A stretch of DNA of 64,000 nt from Strigamia acuminata (Eukaryota > Arthropoda > Chilopoda > Geophilomorpha > Linotaeniidae), in the NCBI GenBank assembly GCA_949358305.1, contig OX442318.1, positions 16,040,517-16,104,516 on the forward strand, in the 5' to 3' direction. The notes below the pieces were generated by a model. That model was not told the origin of the DNA. It worked only from the letters and a program-made list of their open reading frames with translations, and searched no databases. The first letter of the stretch is position 1; each line of letters starts with the position of its first letter. The position numbers were made by a program, and so were the translations under genes. Below, one piece after another: positions 55,008-64,000 of the stretch.

Positions 55008-57632
55008 CTTTTGTCAATTTTTGACAGATTTTCACGGAATTTCAGCGACATTTTACGAGACGTTTCTGCCCGATGGGACGGACTTCTGTAAAACATTGCT
55101 TAAAATCCATGGAAATTTATCACATATTGACAAAATTCGGTGCAAGTTTTGTCAGAAATTAGGAAAAAACTTTTTTCAAAACTCGTCCAACGCGCCGGTA
55201 AATTGAGCGCCCACGTGCGTCGACAGTGGGCGCTTCAAAACCGCGTGGACACTGTCAGATCTCGGCACAGTTTGATGCGCCCAAATCTAGCAATACTTGC
55301 ACCGACTTTTGGCAATTTGTGACAAATTTTCACAGAATTTCGGCAACATTTTACGACACATTTCTGCCCGGTTGGACACATTTCCACAGGTTTTTTGTAA
55401 AACGTTGCTAAAATTCTGTTGAATTTCATCAAAAATTGTGTCAAAAGTCGGTGACGGGCGGAGGGGCGAGCTCCGGGCGCCCGAGAGAGAGAGAGAAAGA
55501 GAGAGAGAGGGGACGGCCGGGGCTCCCGCCAACGGGCGGAGGGGCGAGCCTTGGCGGGTTGGGCGTGCACTATCTAGGCATGTGGGCGCTCGATTTACCG
55601 GCACGTTGGACAAGTTTTGAAAATTTTTTTTTCCTAATTTTTGACAAAATTAGCACCGAATTTTGCCAATATTTGATAAATTTCCACGGAATTTTATCAA
55701 TGTTTTACAAAAAACCCCTGGAAATGTGTCCAATCGAGCAGAAATGTCTCGTAAAATATCGCTGAAATTTGTCTAAAATTGACAAAAAATCGGTGCAAGT
55801 TTTGCTAGATATTTGCCCGGATCAAACTGTGCCCGAAACCGCCCGATCTGACAGTGTGCACGCGGGCTGGACGTGCCCACTGTCCCCGCATGTGCACTCG
55901 CCGGCGCGTTGGACGAGTTTAAGAAGATTTTATCAATTTCTGACAAAACTTGCATCGATTTTTTGTCAATTTTTGATAAATTTCCCCAGAATTTTAGCAA
56001 TAAAACCTTTGAAAATGTATCCAAAAGAGCAGAAATGTCCTGTAAAATATTGCTGAAAATCTGTTGAAATTCATCAAATATTGACAAAAATCTGTGACGA
56101 GCGGAGGGGCGATCCTTTGGCGGCCGAAAGAGAGAGGGGGGACGGTCGGGGCTCCCGCCGACGGGCGGAGGGGCGAGCCTTGGCGGCCGAGAGAGAGAGA
56201 GAGAGAGGACGGCCGGGGCTCCCGCCGGCGCACTGTCCACGCATGGGCGCGCTCGATTTACTGGCGCGTTGGACGAATTTTAAATTTTTTGTTTCCTATT
56301 TCTGACAAAATTTGCACCGACTTTTGGCAATTTGTGACAAATTTTCACAGAATTTCGGCAACATTTTACGACACATTTCTGCCCGGTTGGACACATTTCC
56401 ACAGGTTTTTTGTAAAACGTTGCTAAAATTCCGTTGAATTTCATCAAAAATTGTGTCAAAAGTCGGTGACGGGCGGAGGGGCGAGCTCCGGGCGCCCGAG
56501 AGAGAGAGAGAAAGAGAGAGAGAGGGGACGGCCGGGGCTCCCGCCGACGGGCGGAGGGGCGAGCCTTGGCGGGTTGGGCGTGCACTATCTAGGCATGTGG
56601 GCGCTCGATTTACCGGCACGTTGGACAAGTTTTGAAAATTTTTTTTTTCCTAATTTTTGACAAAATTAGCACCGAATTTTGCCAATATTTGATAAATTTC
56701 CACGGAATTTTATCAATGTTTTACAAAAAACCCCTGGAAATGTGTCCAATCGAGCAGAAATGTCTCGTAAAATATCGCTGAAATTTGTCTAAAATTGACA
56801 AAAAATCGGTGCAAGTTTTGCTAGATATTTGCCCGGATCAAACTGTGCCCGAAACCGCCCGATCTGACAGTGTGCACGCGGGCTGGACGTGCCCACTGTC
56901 CCCGCATGTGCACTCGCCGGCGCGTTGGACGAGTTTAAGAAGATTTTATCAATTTCTGACAAAACTTGCATCGATTTTTTGTCAATTTTTGATAAATTTC
57001 CCCAGAATTTTAGCAATAAAACCTTTGAAAATGTATCCAAAAGAGCAGAAATGTCCTGTAAAATATTGCTGAAAATCTGTTGAAATTCATCAAATATTGA
57101 CAAAAATCTGTGACGAGCGGAGGGGCGATCCTTTGGCGGCCGAAAGAGAGAGGGGGGACGGTCGGGGCTCCCGCCGACGGGCGGAGGGGCGAGCCTTGGC
57201 GGCCGAGAGAGAGAGAGAGAGAGGACGGCCGGGGCTCCCGCCGGCGCACTGTCCACGCATGGGCGCGCTCGATTTACTGGCGCGTTGGACGAATTTTAAA
57301 TTTTTTGTTTCCTATTTCTGACAAAATTTGCACAGACTTTTGTCAATTTTTGACAAATTTTCACGGAATTTCAGCAATGGGACGGACTTATGTAAAACAT
57401 CGCTTAAAATCTGGAAATCTGTCAAATCTTCTTTAAATTTATGCAAGATATTGGGAAATTTTGGTTTAACTCGTCCAACGGGCCGGTAAATCGAGCGCCC
57501 ACACGCGCCCACATGCACGTCCAACCCGCATGGGCACTGTCACATCGGACGTTTGTTGCGTGCAAAACTTGCACCGACTTTTGGCCATTTTTGGTTAAAC
57601 TTCCGCACAATTTCTGCCCGATTGGACACTGA
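55008..57632. repeat. Satellite monomers, array 9 (two-monomer type)
   Basis: Landmarks at 55438 and 56453 (1015 apart). Without copia element 2 (9150 bp with TSD), the distance from 43597 to 55438 is 2691 bp, one base more than 2690 because of an extra T near 43791. Confidence 0.92.
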
Positions 57633-58516
57633 GGTTCGGTTTCCGACCGGGTCGTTTCTTGTCCGACCCGCGGCGCGTCGCGGCGCGGCCGGAGGACGGC
57701 CCTCGTCCCCAAAAACCACACTCCGAGTCACGGGTCGCACGGCCAACAGGCCGTGACGGGCCGTAGCGGGTCGAAAACGGGCCGTTAACGGCCCGTTGAC
57801 GGCCCGTTAGCGGCCCGCATGAGGTCGCACGGGCCGTCGGCGAGCCGAAGTCCGGGAACGAAGGCCGTTACGGGACCGTGACGGGACCGTCGGCGGCCCG
57901 TTAACGGCCCGTGCGAGCCGTTACGGGATCGTGACGGGACCGTCGGCGGCCCGTTAACGGCCCGTGCGAGCCGTTACGGAATCGTGACGGGACCGTCGGC
58001 GGCCCGTTAACGGCCCGTGCGGGCCGTTACGGGATCGTGACGGGACCGTCGGCGGCCCGTTAACGGCCCGTGCGACCCCATGCGGGCCGTTGACGGGCCG
58101 TTAACGGGCCGTTAACGGGCCGTTAACGGGCCGTGATGGTGTAAATCGAAAAAATCAACAACCGACAACACGTACATGAAAACGCGTACAACATTCATAG
58201 ACATTAATCTCGAATCCTGTTTTTGGTTTTACGCCGTTAACGGGCCGTTAACGGCCCGTTAACGGCCCGTTAACGGCCCGCATGAGGTCGTACGGGCCGT
58301 TACGGGGTCGTGACGGGACCGTCGGCGGCCCGTTAACGGCCCGTGCGGGCCGTTACGGGATAGTTACGGAACCGTCGGCGGCCCGTTAACGGCCCGTGCG
58401 AGCCGTTACGGGATCGTGACGGGACCGTCGGCGGCCCGTTAACGGCCCGTGCGAGCCGTTACGGGATTGTGACGGGACCGTCGGCGGCCCGTTAACGGCC
58501 CGTGCGGGCCGTTTTC
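57633..58516. repeat. Foldback-like GC block 10, left part
   Basis: Left arm, 53-bp repeats and AT-rich box (58143-58232, with the gtgatggtg variant at 58136). It is interrupted at 58516 inside the 20-bp repeat run by copia element 3. The five bases ttttc at 58512-58516 would be the target duplication, but the partner is outside the window. Confidence 0.83.
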
Positions 58517-58817
58517 TATTGTTTCCTGAAACGAGTGGTGTGTCGAATCCATTAACGACGCCGGATTTGAACTGTGCGGTAAGCACCAAGCGTGACCGCC
58601 ATGTTTAATTCTCGGAAAACGTAACATCAGTGATGGTTCGAGGCTAGATAGTCTCGAAACCGAATACACAATAAAAGGAGAACAAATCCATATTGTTTGA
58701 TATGAACTTGTTCTTTACAAAAGAATAAATAAAACACTCATATCCATCTACGGATATCTAGAAGTGGCATGCACACCCAAAACACAAATGGCGAAAGAAT
58801 TCACTGCAAAACCAATA
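58517..58817 (-). repeat. 3' LTR of copia element 3
   Basis: 301 bp, reverse complement of the element 2 LTR with one substitution seen (gaaaccgaatac versus gaaaacgaatac). Confidence 0.94.
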
Positions 58818-58833
58818 ATCCCCCTCTTTCTTT

Positions 58834-61800
58834 TCATTTGTGCCGCTCTGCAAAAATTCGCTCACAAAGGGTTGATAATCGCGGGAAGGGTAACCATTTG
58901 GTTAATATATCCGCTACGTTGGATACGCCCGGAATATGATGTATCCCAAAAGTTCCCTTTGTGTACCAATCTCGCAAAAAGTGAAAACGAACCTCTATAT
59001 GTTTGTTCGCTCTATTTTCGATTCTATTTTTCGCGTATTGTATTGCGGCTGTGCTATCCGCATATACAATTGGTTTAACTCTCTGGGGATCACGCAAGAC
59101 ATCAGCTTCAAACAATCTCTCCAACCAGATAACCTCCCGCACACCATCCACGATGGCGATAAACTCGCTCTCCATCACCGATAGCGCCGTCAGCTTTTGT
59201 TTGCGGCAGGCCCAGGACACGGGAACCCCACCAATGTAGATGATGTGCCCCCCGAAACTTCTTCTTTGATCTAGATCCGAGGCATGAGAGGCATCTGTGT
59301 AAATCGACATGCCTGTATTCTTACATAATCCCAAATCGATGCAGAAATCCCTTGTTTGAGATAAGTACTTTAGCACTTGCAGCAGCATTTGCACATGCTT
59401 GTAAGAGTGCACCTCGTTATATTGTGATAACACAATTACTGAGAACAAGATGTCTGGTCTTGTTCTCATGGCAATGAATAGCAAACTGCCAACAAGCGCG
59501 CGATAGGGGAATTCCACATCCACTCGCTCACCAGGACGCACACTTCGGATCATCGTACCAACGGTTCCTGGAACTTTGATACGATGCGAATAATCAATTC
59601 TGTATTTCTCACACAATTTGTCAATATATTTGCCCTGGTGCACGAAAATGTTCTTGCCAACACGCTCAAACTCTATTCCCAATAGCATCGTTACGGGTCC
59701 CAAATTCACGATGTCAAATGCATTTGAAATCCACTTGAGAACACATTTTTCAATAAAATCGTCCCTTGAAAAGAGAACGAGATCATCCACGTAAACGATT
59801 AAAATCGCTTCTCTCTTGTAGACATAAACACAATTGAGGCCCGGGAATGGTGTAAAACCAATGTCAATTAATTTGTCATGTAATTTTTCAAACCACATAC
59901 GGCCTGACTGGTGCAGGCCGTATAGGGCTTTGTCCAAGCGCCAACATTTCCCTTTGTTCGTTTTGGTTTGATAACCTTTTGGTATGGCCATGTACTGGGG
60001 AATATCTAAGTCACCGTAAAGGTAGGCTGCCTTTACGTCAAGGTGCGTGTCGCGCCAGTTACACAAAACAACCAGCGTGCAGAAAAATATCAATATGAGG
60101 ACAAAATTAATAACCGGCGAGAAGACTTCTTTAAAGTCGATATCCGGTCGTTGCTTAAAGCCTTGTGCAACAAGGCGTGCTCGAAAACGTTTAATTGCCC
60201 CCGTATGATCTCGTTTCAATTTGTAAATCCATTTGCTCCCAAGCAATGTTTGATCGGGAGCAATGTCAACCTCGGTATAAACTTTTCGTTCGTCAAATAT
60301 ATCAATTTCCTCGTCCATGGCCTTTGACCAATCCCAACGATCCCTGTCAGAAATAGCCTGTTCATAAGTCTCTGGCTCAATACTGCAAAAACCCGCATAA
60401 GGCAATTCCAGATGTTCGTGTTTGAAATCAAACAACTCCTCTTCGTATTGAAAACCTTCTTCTTCACACCATCGCATTACATCAGTGCGACTCCGACAAC
60501 GGTCTTGTGAAGGTGTCATGTAATAAACATCCACTTTTCCGGCGGTTTTCCCCCTTGCACGGACTTTTGCAAATCTTTGCCATTCTTGCATGTTCAATTT
60601 CAGTAATTCTTCAGGCTCGTCGGTTGTATTTGCTTGTTCGGCAACAGTATCCTCAAAAGGTTCATCCCCTGAATCCAATTCCAATTTTGATAAATCTAAT
60701 TCTGTCACATCCCCCTCTAACTCAATACCCCCGACAGCTCCTTGTTCCTCGAGGGGCATTCTCATGCCATATGCTTTTTGCACTAATTTGGGGGTCGTGG
60801 GTAAGGGTACTGGTGGTCGCTGACGTAAGACCATTTGATGTGTAGGTACCGTAGGCGCAGGTACTGTAGCTTGAGGAACCACGTCGTCATCTGATTCTTC
60901 TTCTTGAGTGGGGAGATTTATATAATCGAACATTTTGTTCACATTTTGAACTCCTGTGTCCCCCTCATTCCAATAAGTATTTTCGTCAATTTTCACATGT
61001 TTAACCCCATAAACCTTATTCGTTTTTGGGTCCCAAACTCGATAACCTCGTGTACTTTGTGCGTACCCCACAAGGGCTCCAACCCATGCTCGTTTGTCCA
61101 ATTTATCTTTTCTTGTCTGTGCGGGGATATGCACATAAGCTTTCGAGCCTATACATTTTAGGTGCCTAACAGACATTTTTCGGTTGAAAAACACGTTATA
61201 TGGTGTCTTGCCTCCTAAGGTTGAGTGAGGGAAACGATTTTTCAAGTACACTATTGTGTGGGCCAATTCTGCCCATAGTCGCTTTGGTAATCCAGTGTCT
61301 GCCATCATCGCTCTAATTCCTTCAACTATGGTTCTGTTCCCTCTCTCAGCTACAGAATTCATTTCTGGGGAGTAGGGGGTTGTGCGTTCACATTTAATTC
61401 CCGAATCACTCGCATGTTTTGCCCAAGCTGCTGAGACGAATTCACCCCCATTATCCGTTCTGATCGCTTTCACTTTACGTGACGTCGCACACTCTAATTG
61501 TAATTGCCATGTCTTAAAATGGCCTAGCACTTCATCCTTCGTTTTCATCGTTACTATCCACATAAATCTGGAATAGTCATCGACCAATAATAGGAAATAT
61601 CTTGCCCCTCCTATCGATTTCGTTGAAGAATGGCCCCAGGTGTCCATATGTATTAAGTCCAGAACCCCTTTTGACCTGATATCCCCTATTGGTGCAAAAC
61701 TTGCTCGTGTGCTCTTCGCCTGTGCACACGAATCACAAGTGTTCATTTCCCTGTCTGACAATTTGATTCCATAAATATCGGTTGACTTTTCCATGTCAAC

Positions 61801-63516
61801 AATTCCTTTCACGTGTAAATGCCCCATACGGGCGTGCCAATAATCCATCGGTACTGCTTTATCGGGTTTGCCATTCCTTTCCCCGTTCCCCAACTCATTA
61901 ACTACTTTTGCATCAACTTCCTCTTTAGTTGGTTCAACTTTCTTAATTGGTTGAGTTTTAGTCGCATTTGCAGCGCTTCCCTGCTTTACTAGCACGCTAC
62001 TCGGATTCACAACAGCATTTGCGGATTTCTCCGGCTTACGAATTGGGGTTAATAAAGCTTTCTTATAACAATTCATGGTTAATGGCACTTTAACAACTTC
62101 AGGCGATTTACTCGCCACGACATCCGTATTCCCTTGCATAGGCAATACGGATGCGTTCACATTCTGAGTTTCAATTGCACAATTCACTTGATACATCCTG
62201 TTCGACAATCTCTTTGCAGTTAACATCGGTTTGTCCATCGTTGATTCGAACATTGTTAATTTCCCATCAGCTATGAATGTTTTCAGACCTGCCTCGTCTG
62301 TACGACCGAGTGAAATTAGGTTTTTTCGAAATTTTGGCGCGTAATACACGTTTTTAAGTGTAATTTCGCGTCCACCCCCGCCATAATTTGCTATTAAGGT
62401 AATTTCGCCCATACCACTAATCTCAGAACTCCCCTCTCCTAATTGCACACTAAAATTCTCGAGGGGTTTAAAATTCGTGAAACATTCATAGTTGTATGAG
62501 AAATGGTCTGTTGCGCCCGTATCAATGTACCAGGCGGGATCTCTTTCCGGCGCTTTCTGTGATGCCAATGAGATCACAGGAAAATCCATTTGCTGTATGG
62601 CATGTACTGCCGAGTAGAAAGACAACGGTTCGTCCAAAAATGCTTGATTTGAACCTGCGCCGGTTCCTCTAGAACGTGCACCCGCGCGTCCTTGTCGGCG
62701 CGCCATCGGTGCAAAAGTTCCACGTGTCGGGTCATTTCCCCCTTGCTTTGGCTTTTTGCAGTCCCTTGCAAAGTGGTATTTTCCACCACAATTATAACAC
62801 GTATAGTCTGTTTGGGTTGTTGGGGTCGAGCGCCCCCGCTGCCAACGTCCTCGGCTAAAGAATGCACCCGAATTGTCTCCCGATTCTGCTGTCGGCGCAC
62901 CATATTCCTCGTGCTGTTCGTTCAATCGGTTGTACTCTCCGAGGAGTCGGTCTTTGACGTTGGACTGGGTGAATTCAGTATCTGACCAGTGATACATAAC
63001 TTGTTTCACTCCCTCATATGTCTGAGGGAGGAAGTCCATATACTGGAATGCAATGTCCTCTCCAGACATGGTCACATTCACATTTTTCAGGTCACCCGCC
63101 TTCCGATCCACCCGGGTGGTAAACACGACCATTTGCTCCCTTTCTTGCAATTTCATTTGTAAAAATTCACGTCGGAGCCGGTTTTTCCTTGCCCTAGTGG
63201 TCGGTTGGTAGGCGGCTTTTAGGGCTTCCCATATCTCTTGTGCCGTATCGTGGGCAACCGCCACAGATTGTTGTGCCTCGTTGCACGTAAGGCAAAGCGT
63301 TGATATTGCCCTCGCTTCTCGTGTCTCATACTCGCGCTTCTCCTTCGCGGAGGCGGTCGAAGGCAAACTTGGCTCCGTGCCCTTAACGTGGCTCCAGACT
63401 CCCTGCTGTAGGAGAATTAATCTCACCTGGACTGACCAGGACTCATAATTGTCACCATCGAGTTTTCTAATGTTTCGATAATCCCGATAATCGCCGTCCT
63501 TTTCGTAGGTCGCCAT
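58834..63516 (-). CDS. gag-pol: Copia element 3 Gag-Pol polyprotein (1560 aa)
   Basis: One uninterrupted frame starts at the ATG at 63516; upstream the frame stays open for 112 codons but without a conserved frame in element 2, so this ATG is preferred. Order: UBN2-type Gag (about 15-215), CCHC knuckle 240-253, protease DTGA 332-335, integrase HHCC (H561, H566, C594, C597) and DDE (D625, D688, E724), RT YVDD 1242-1245, RNase H D1408, E1449, D1487. All catalytic residues are present. This is the reference form for judging what the nested insertion did to element 2, and probably encodes an active polyprotein. Confidence 0.96.
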   Translation of the reverse strand: MATYEKDGDYRDYRNIRKLDGDNYESWSVQVRLILLQQGVWSHVKGTEPSLPSTASAKEKREYETREARAISTLCLTCNEAQQSVAVAHDTAQEIWEALKAAYQPTTRARKNRLRREFLQMKLQEREQMVVFTTRVDRKAGDLKNVNVTMSGEDIAFQYMDFLPQTYEGVKQVMYHWSDTEFTQSNVKDRLLGEYNRLNEQHEEYGAPTAESGDNSGAFFSRGRWQRGRSTPTTQTDYTCYNCGGKYHFARDCKKPKQGGNDPTRGTFAPMARRQGRAGARSRGTGAGSNQAFLDEPLSFYSAVHAIQQMDFPVISLASQKAPERDPAWYIDTGATDHFSYNYECFTNFKPLENFSVQLGEGSSEISGMGEITLIANYGGGGREITLKNVYYAPKFRKNLISLGRTDEAGLKTFIADGKLTMFESTMDKPMLTAKRLSNRMYQVNCAIETQNVNASVLPMQGNTDVVASKSPEVVKVPLTMNCYKKALLTPIRKPEKSANAVVNPSSVLVKQGSAANATKTQPIKKVEPTKEEVDAKVVNELGNGERNGKPDKAVPMDYWHARMGHLHVKGIVDMEKSTDIYGIKLSDREMNTCDSCAQAKSTRASFAPIGDIRSKGVLDLIHMDTWGHSSTKSIGGARYFLLLVDDYSRFMWIVTMKTKDEVLGHFKTWQLQLECATSRKVKAIRTDNGGEFVSAAWAKHASDSGIKCERTTPYSPEMNSVAERGNRTIVEGIRAMMADTGLPKRLWAELAHTIVYLKNRFPHSTLGGKTPYNVFFNRKMSVRHLKCIGSKAYVHIPAQTRKDKLDKRAWVGALVGYAQSTRGYRVWDPKTNKVYGVKHVKIDENTYWNEGDTGVQNVNKMFDYINLPTQEEESDDDVVPQATVPAPTVPTHQMVLRQRPPVPLPTTPKLVQKAYGMRMPLEEQGAVGGIELEGDVTELDLSKLELDSGDEPFEDTVAEQANTTDEPEELLKLNMQEWQRFAKVRARGKTAGKVDVYYMTPSQDRCRSRTDVMRWCEEEGFQYEEELFDFKHEHLELPYAGFCSIEPETYEQAISDRDRWDWSKAMDEEIDIFDERKVYTEVDIAPDQTLLGSKWIYKLKRDHTGAIKRFRARLVAQGFKQRPDIDFKEVFSPVINFVLILIFFCTLVVLCNWRDTHLDVKAAYLYGDLDIPQYMAIPKGYQTKTNKGKCWRLDKALYGLHQSGRMWFEKLHDKLIDIGFTPFPGLNCVYVYKREAILIVYVDDLVLFSRDDFIEKCVLKWISNAFDIVNLGPVTMLLGIEFERVGKNIFVHQGKYIDKLCEKYRIDYSHRIKVPGTVGTMIRSVRPGERVDVEFPYRALVGSLLFIAMRTRPDILFSVIVLSQYNEVHSYKHVQMLLQVLKYLSQTRDFCIDLGLCKNTGMSIYTDASHASDLDQRRSFGGHIIYIGGVPVSWACRKQKLTALSVMESEFIAIVDGVREVIWLERLFEADVLRDPQRVKPIVYADSTAAIQYAKNRIENRANKHIEVRFHFLRDWYTKGTFGIHHIPGVSNVADILTKWLPFPRLSTLCERIFAERHK

Positions 63517-64000
63517 TTCCAAAATTTCACAAATTATCACCCAAAGATCACTATTCGATGCACTAAACACAAACACACTTTCAAATAAATAATTCCCCAA
63601 AATAATAGGCGAAAATAATACAATTCTTCCCGGGGTGCAGCTCAATAAGTGAGCACAACTACCTTGACCAGTCGCTACAAGGGCTTCCGTCCGACACACC
63701 TGGGGTCGCGGGATCGCCCCCTTGCTTCGAGCAAGCCTGGCCAAGAATAGGATGACACTAGGCGAATGCCTAAAGGGTGCCAAACAAACAAAAGGTCCCC
63801 AAAACAAAAACTTAATATTATACAAAGTTTCACGACAACCCAGAACGCACAAAACAAAAAAAATGTTGGCACGTTGTATTCTTGTTTGCGGGATATTTGC
63901 GTCGCAAATCCCGCGGAGATGTCGTCAAAACGTTGTTCCAAACCGTCGAAAATCGCTGGAATTCACTTGTGCACCTGGCACAAGACTTAACCTGTCCAAC
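63517..64000 (-). other. 5' leader of copia element 3 (partial)
   Basis: Matches 45726-46210 of element 2 in reverse, except for a poly-T run one base shorter. No domain is recognised. Confidence 0.7.

Larger units (their letters stand above)
58517..64000 (-). mobile_element. Copia element 3, minus strand, truncated by the window edge
   Basis: Same family as copia element 2, without the nested insertion. The 3' LTR is at 58517-58817 and the gag-pol frame is complete; the leader runs to the right edge. By comparison with element 2, about 1.0 kb (rest of leader and 5' LTR) lies beyond 64000. Differences from element 2 that I noticed: one base in the LTR (58661 region), one T in the leader, one residue in pol, and one base in gag. 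Confidence 0.95.

Noticed and set aside
63517-63852. N-terminal extension of the copia 3 polyprotein
   Set aside because: It begins at a TTG codon, lies in the leader, and the corresponding frame in element 2 differs by a one-base indel.
1-64000. tRNA genes suggested by tRNA-iMet strings
   Set aside because: The only matches are 11-19 bp primer-binding sites next to LTRs; no full cloverleaf was seen.

Overview
This is a eukaryotic, repeat-built window with no recognisable host gene. Ty1/copia retrotransposons primed by initiator tRNA-Met, long CpG-rich satellite and intronless transposon ORFs point to an animal genome. An arthropod, possibly an insect, is my best guess, but nothing here fixes the species. 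The long ORFs are all retrotransposon polyproteins; the many short ORFs are by-products of near-identical satellite copies.

Layout: (1) 1-11375, a higher-order satellite: 1015-bp monomers alternate with a GC-rich palindromic block of about 1.1 kb, three times, with 3714-bp spacing. (2) 11376-15570, diverged satellite, an inverted-repeat segment and a low-copy stretch. 11987-16539 is half of a segmental duplication. (3) 15570-22584, more satellite. (4) 22585-28515, complete copia element 1 (minus strand, 1490-aa gag-pol, identical 319-bp LTRs, TSD cgcat). (5) 28521-33268, satellite. (6) 33269-34358, the 5' LTR, primer site and leader of another copia-type element, cut off where the second copy of the duplication begins (34359-38936). 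(7) 38637-41490, the GC block expanded into a 620-bp tandem array. (8) 41585-44713, diverged then typical monomers. (9) 44714-53858, copia element 2 (plus strand, 301-bp LTRs, TSD aaact), itself split by a deleted copia element of another family (47069-49711, TSD ccggc) that keeps an open RT-RNase H frame. (10) 53864-58516, satellite. (11) 58517-64000, copia element 3 (minus strand), a nearly identical copy of element 2 without the nested insertion, running off the right edge.

The least ordinary part is the GC block. It has 95-120-bp inverted terminal arms, 53-bp direct repeats built around the palindrome cgggccgttaacggcccg, and a central 90-bp AT-rich box that is inverted-repeat flanked and occurs 18 times. 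This resembles a foldback-type element that has become part of a satellite. Its period differs between places by exactly one 1015-bp monomer, and shared single-base variants let the duplication history be partly read. The insertion order is clear: satellite, then copia elements into satellite, then a third element into copia 2.
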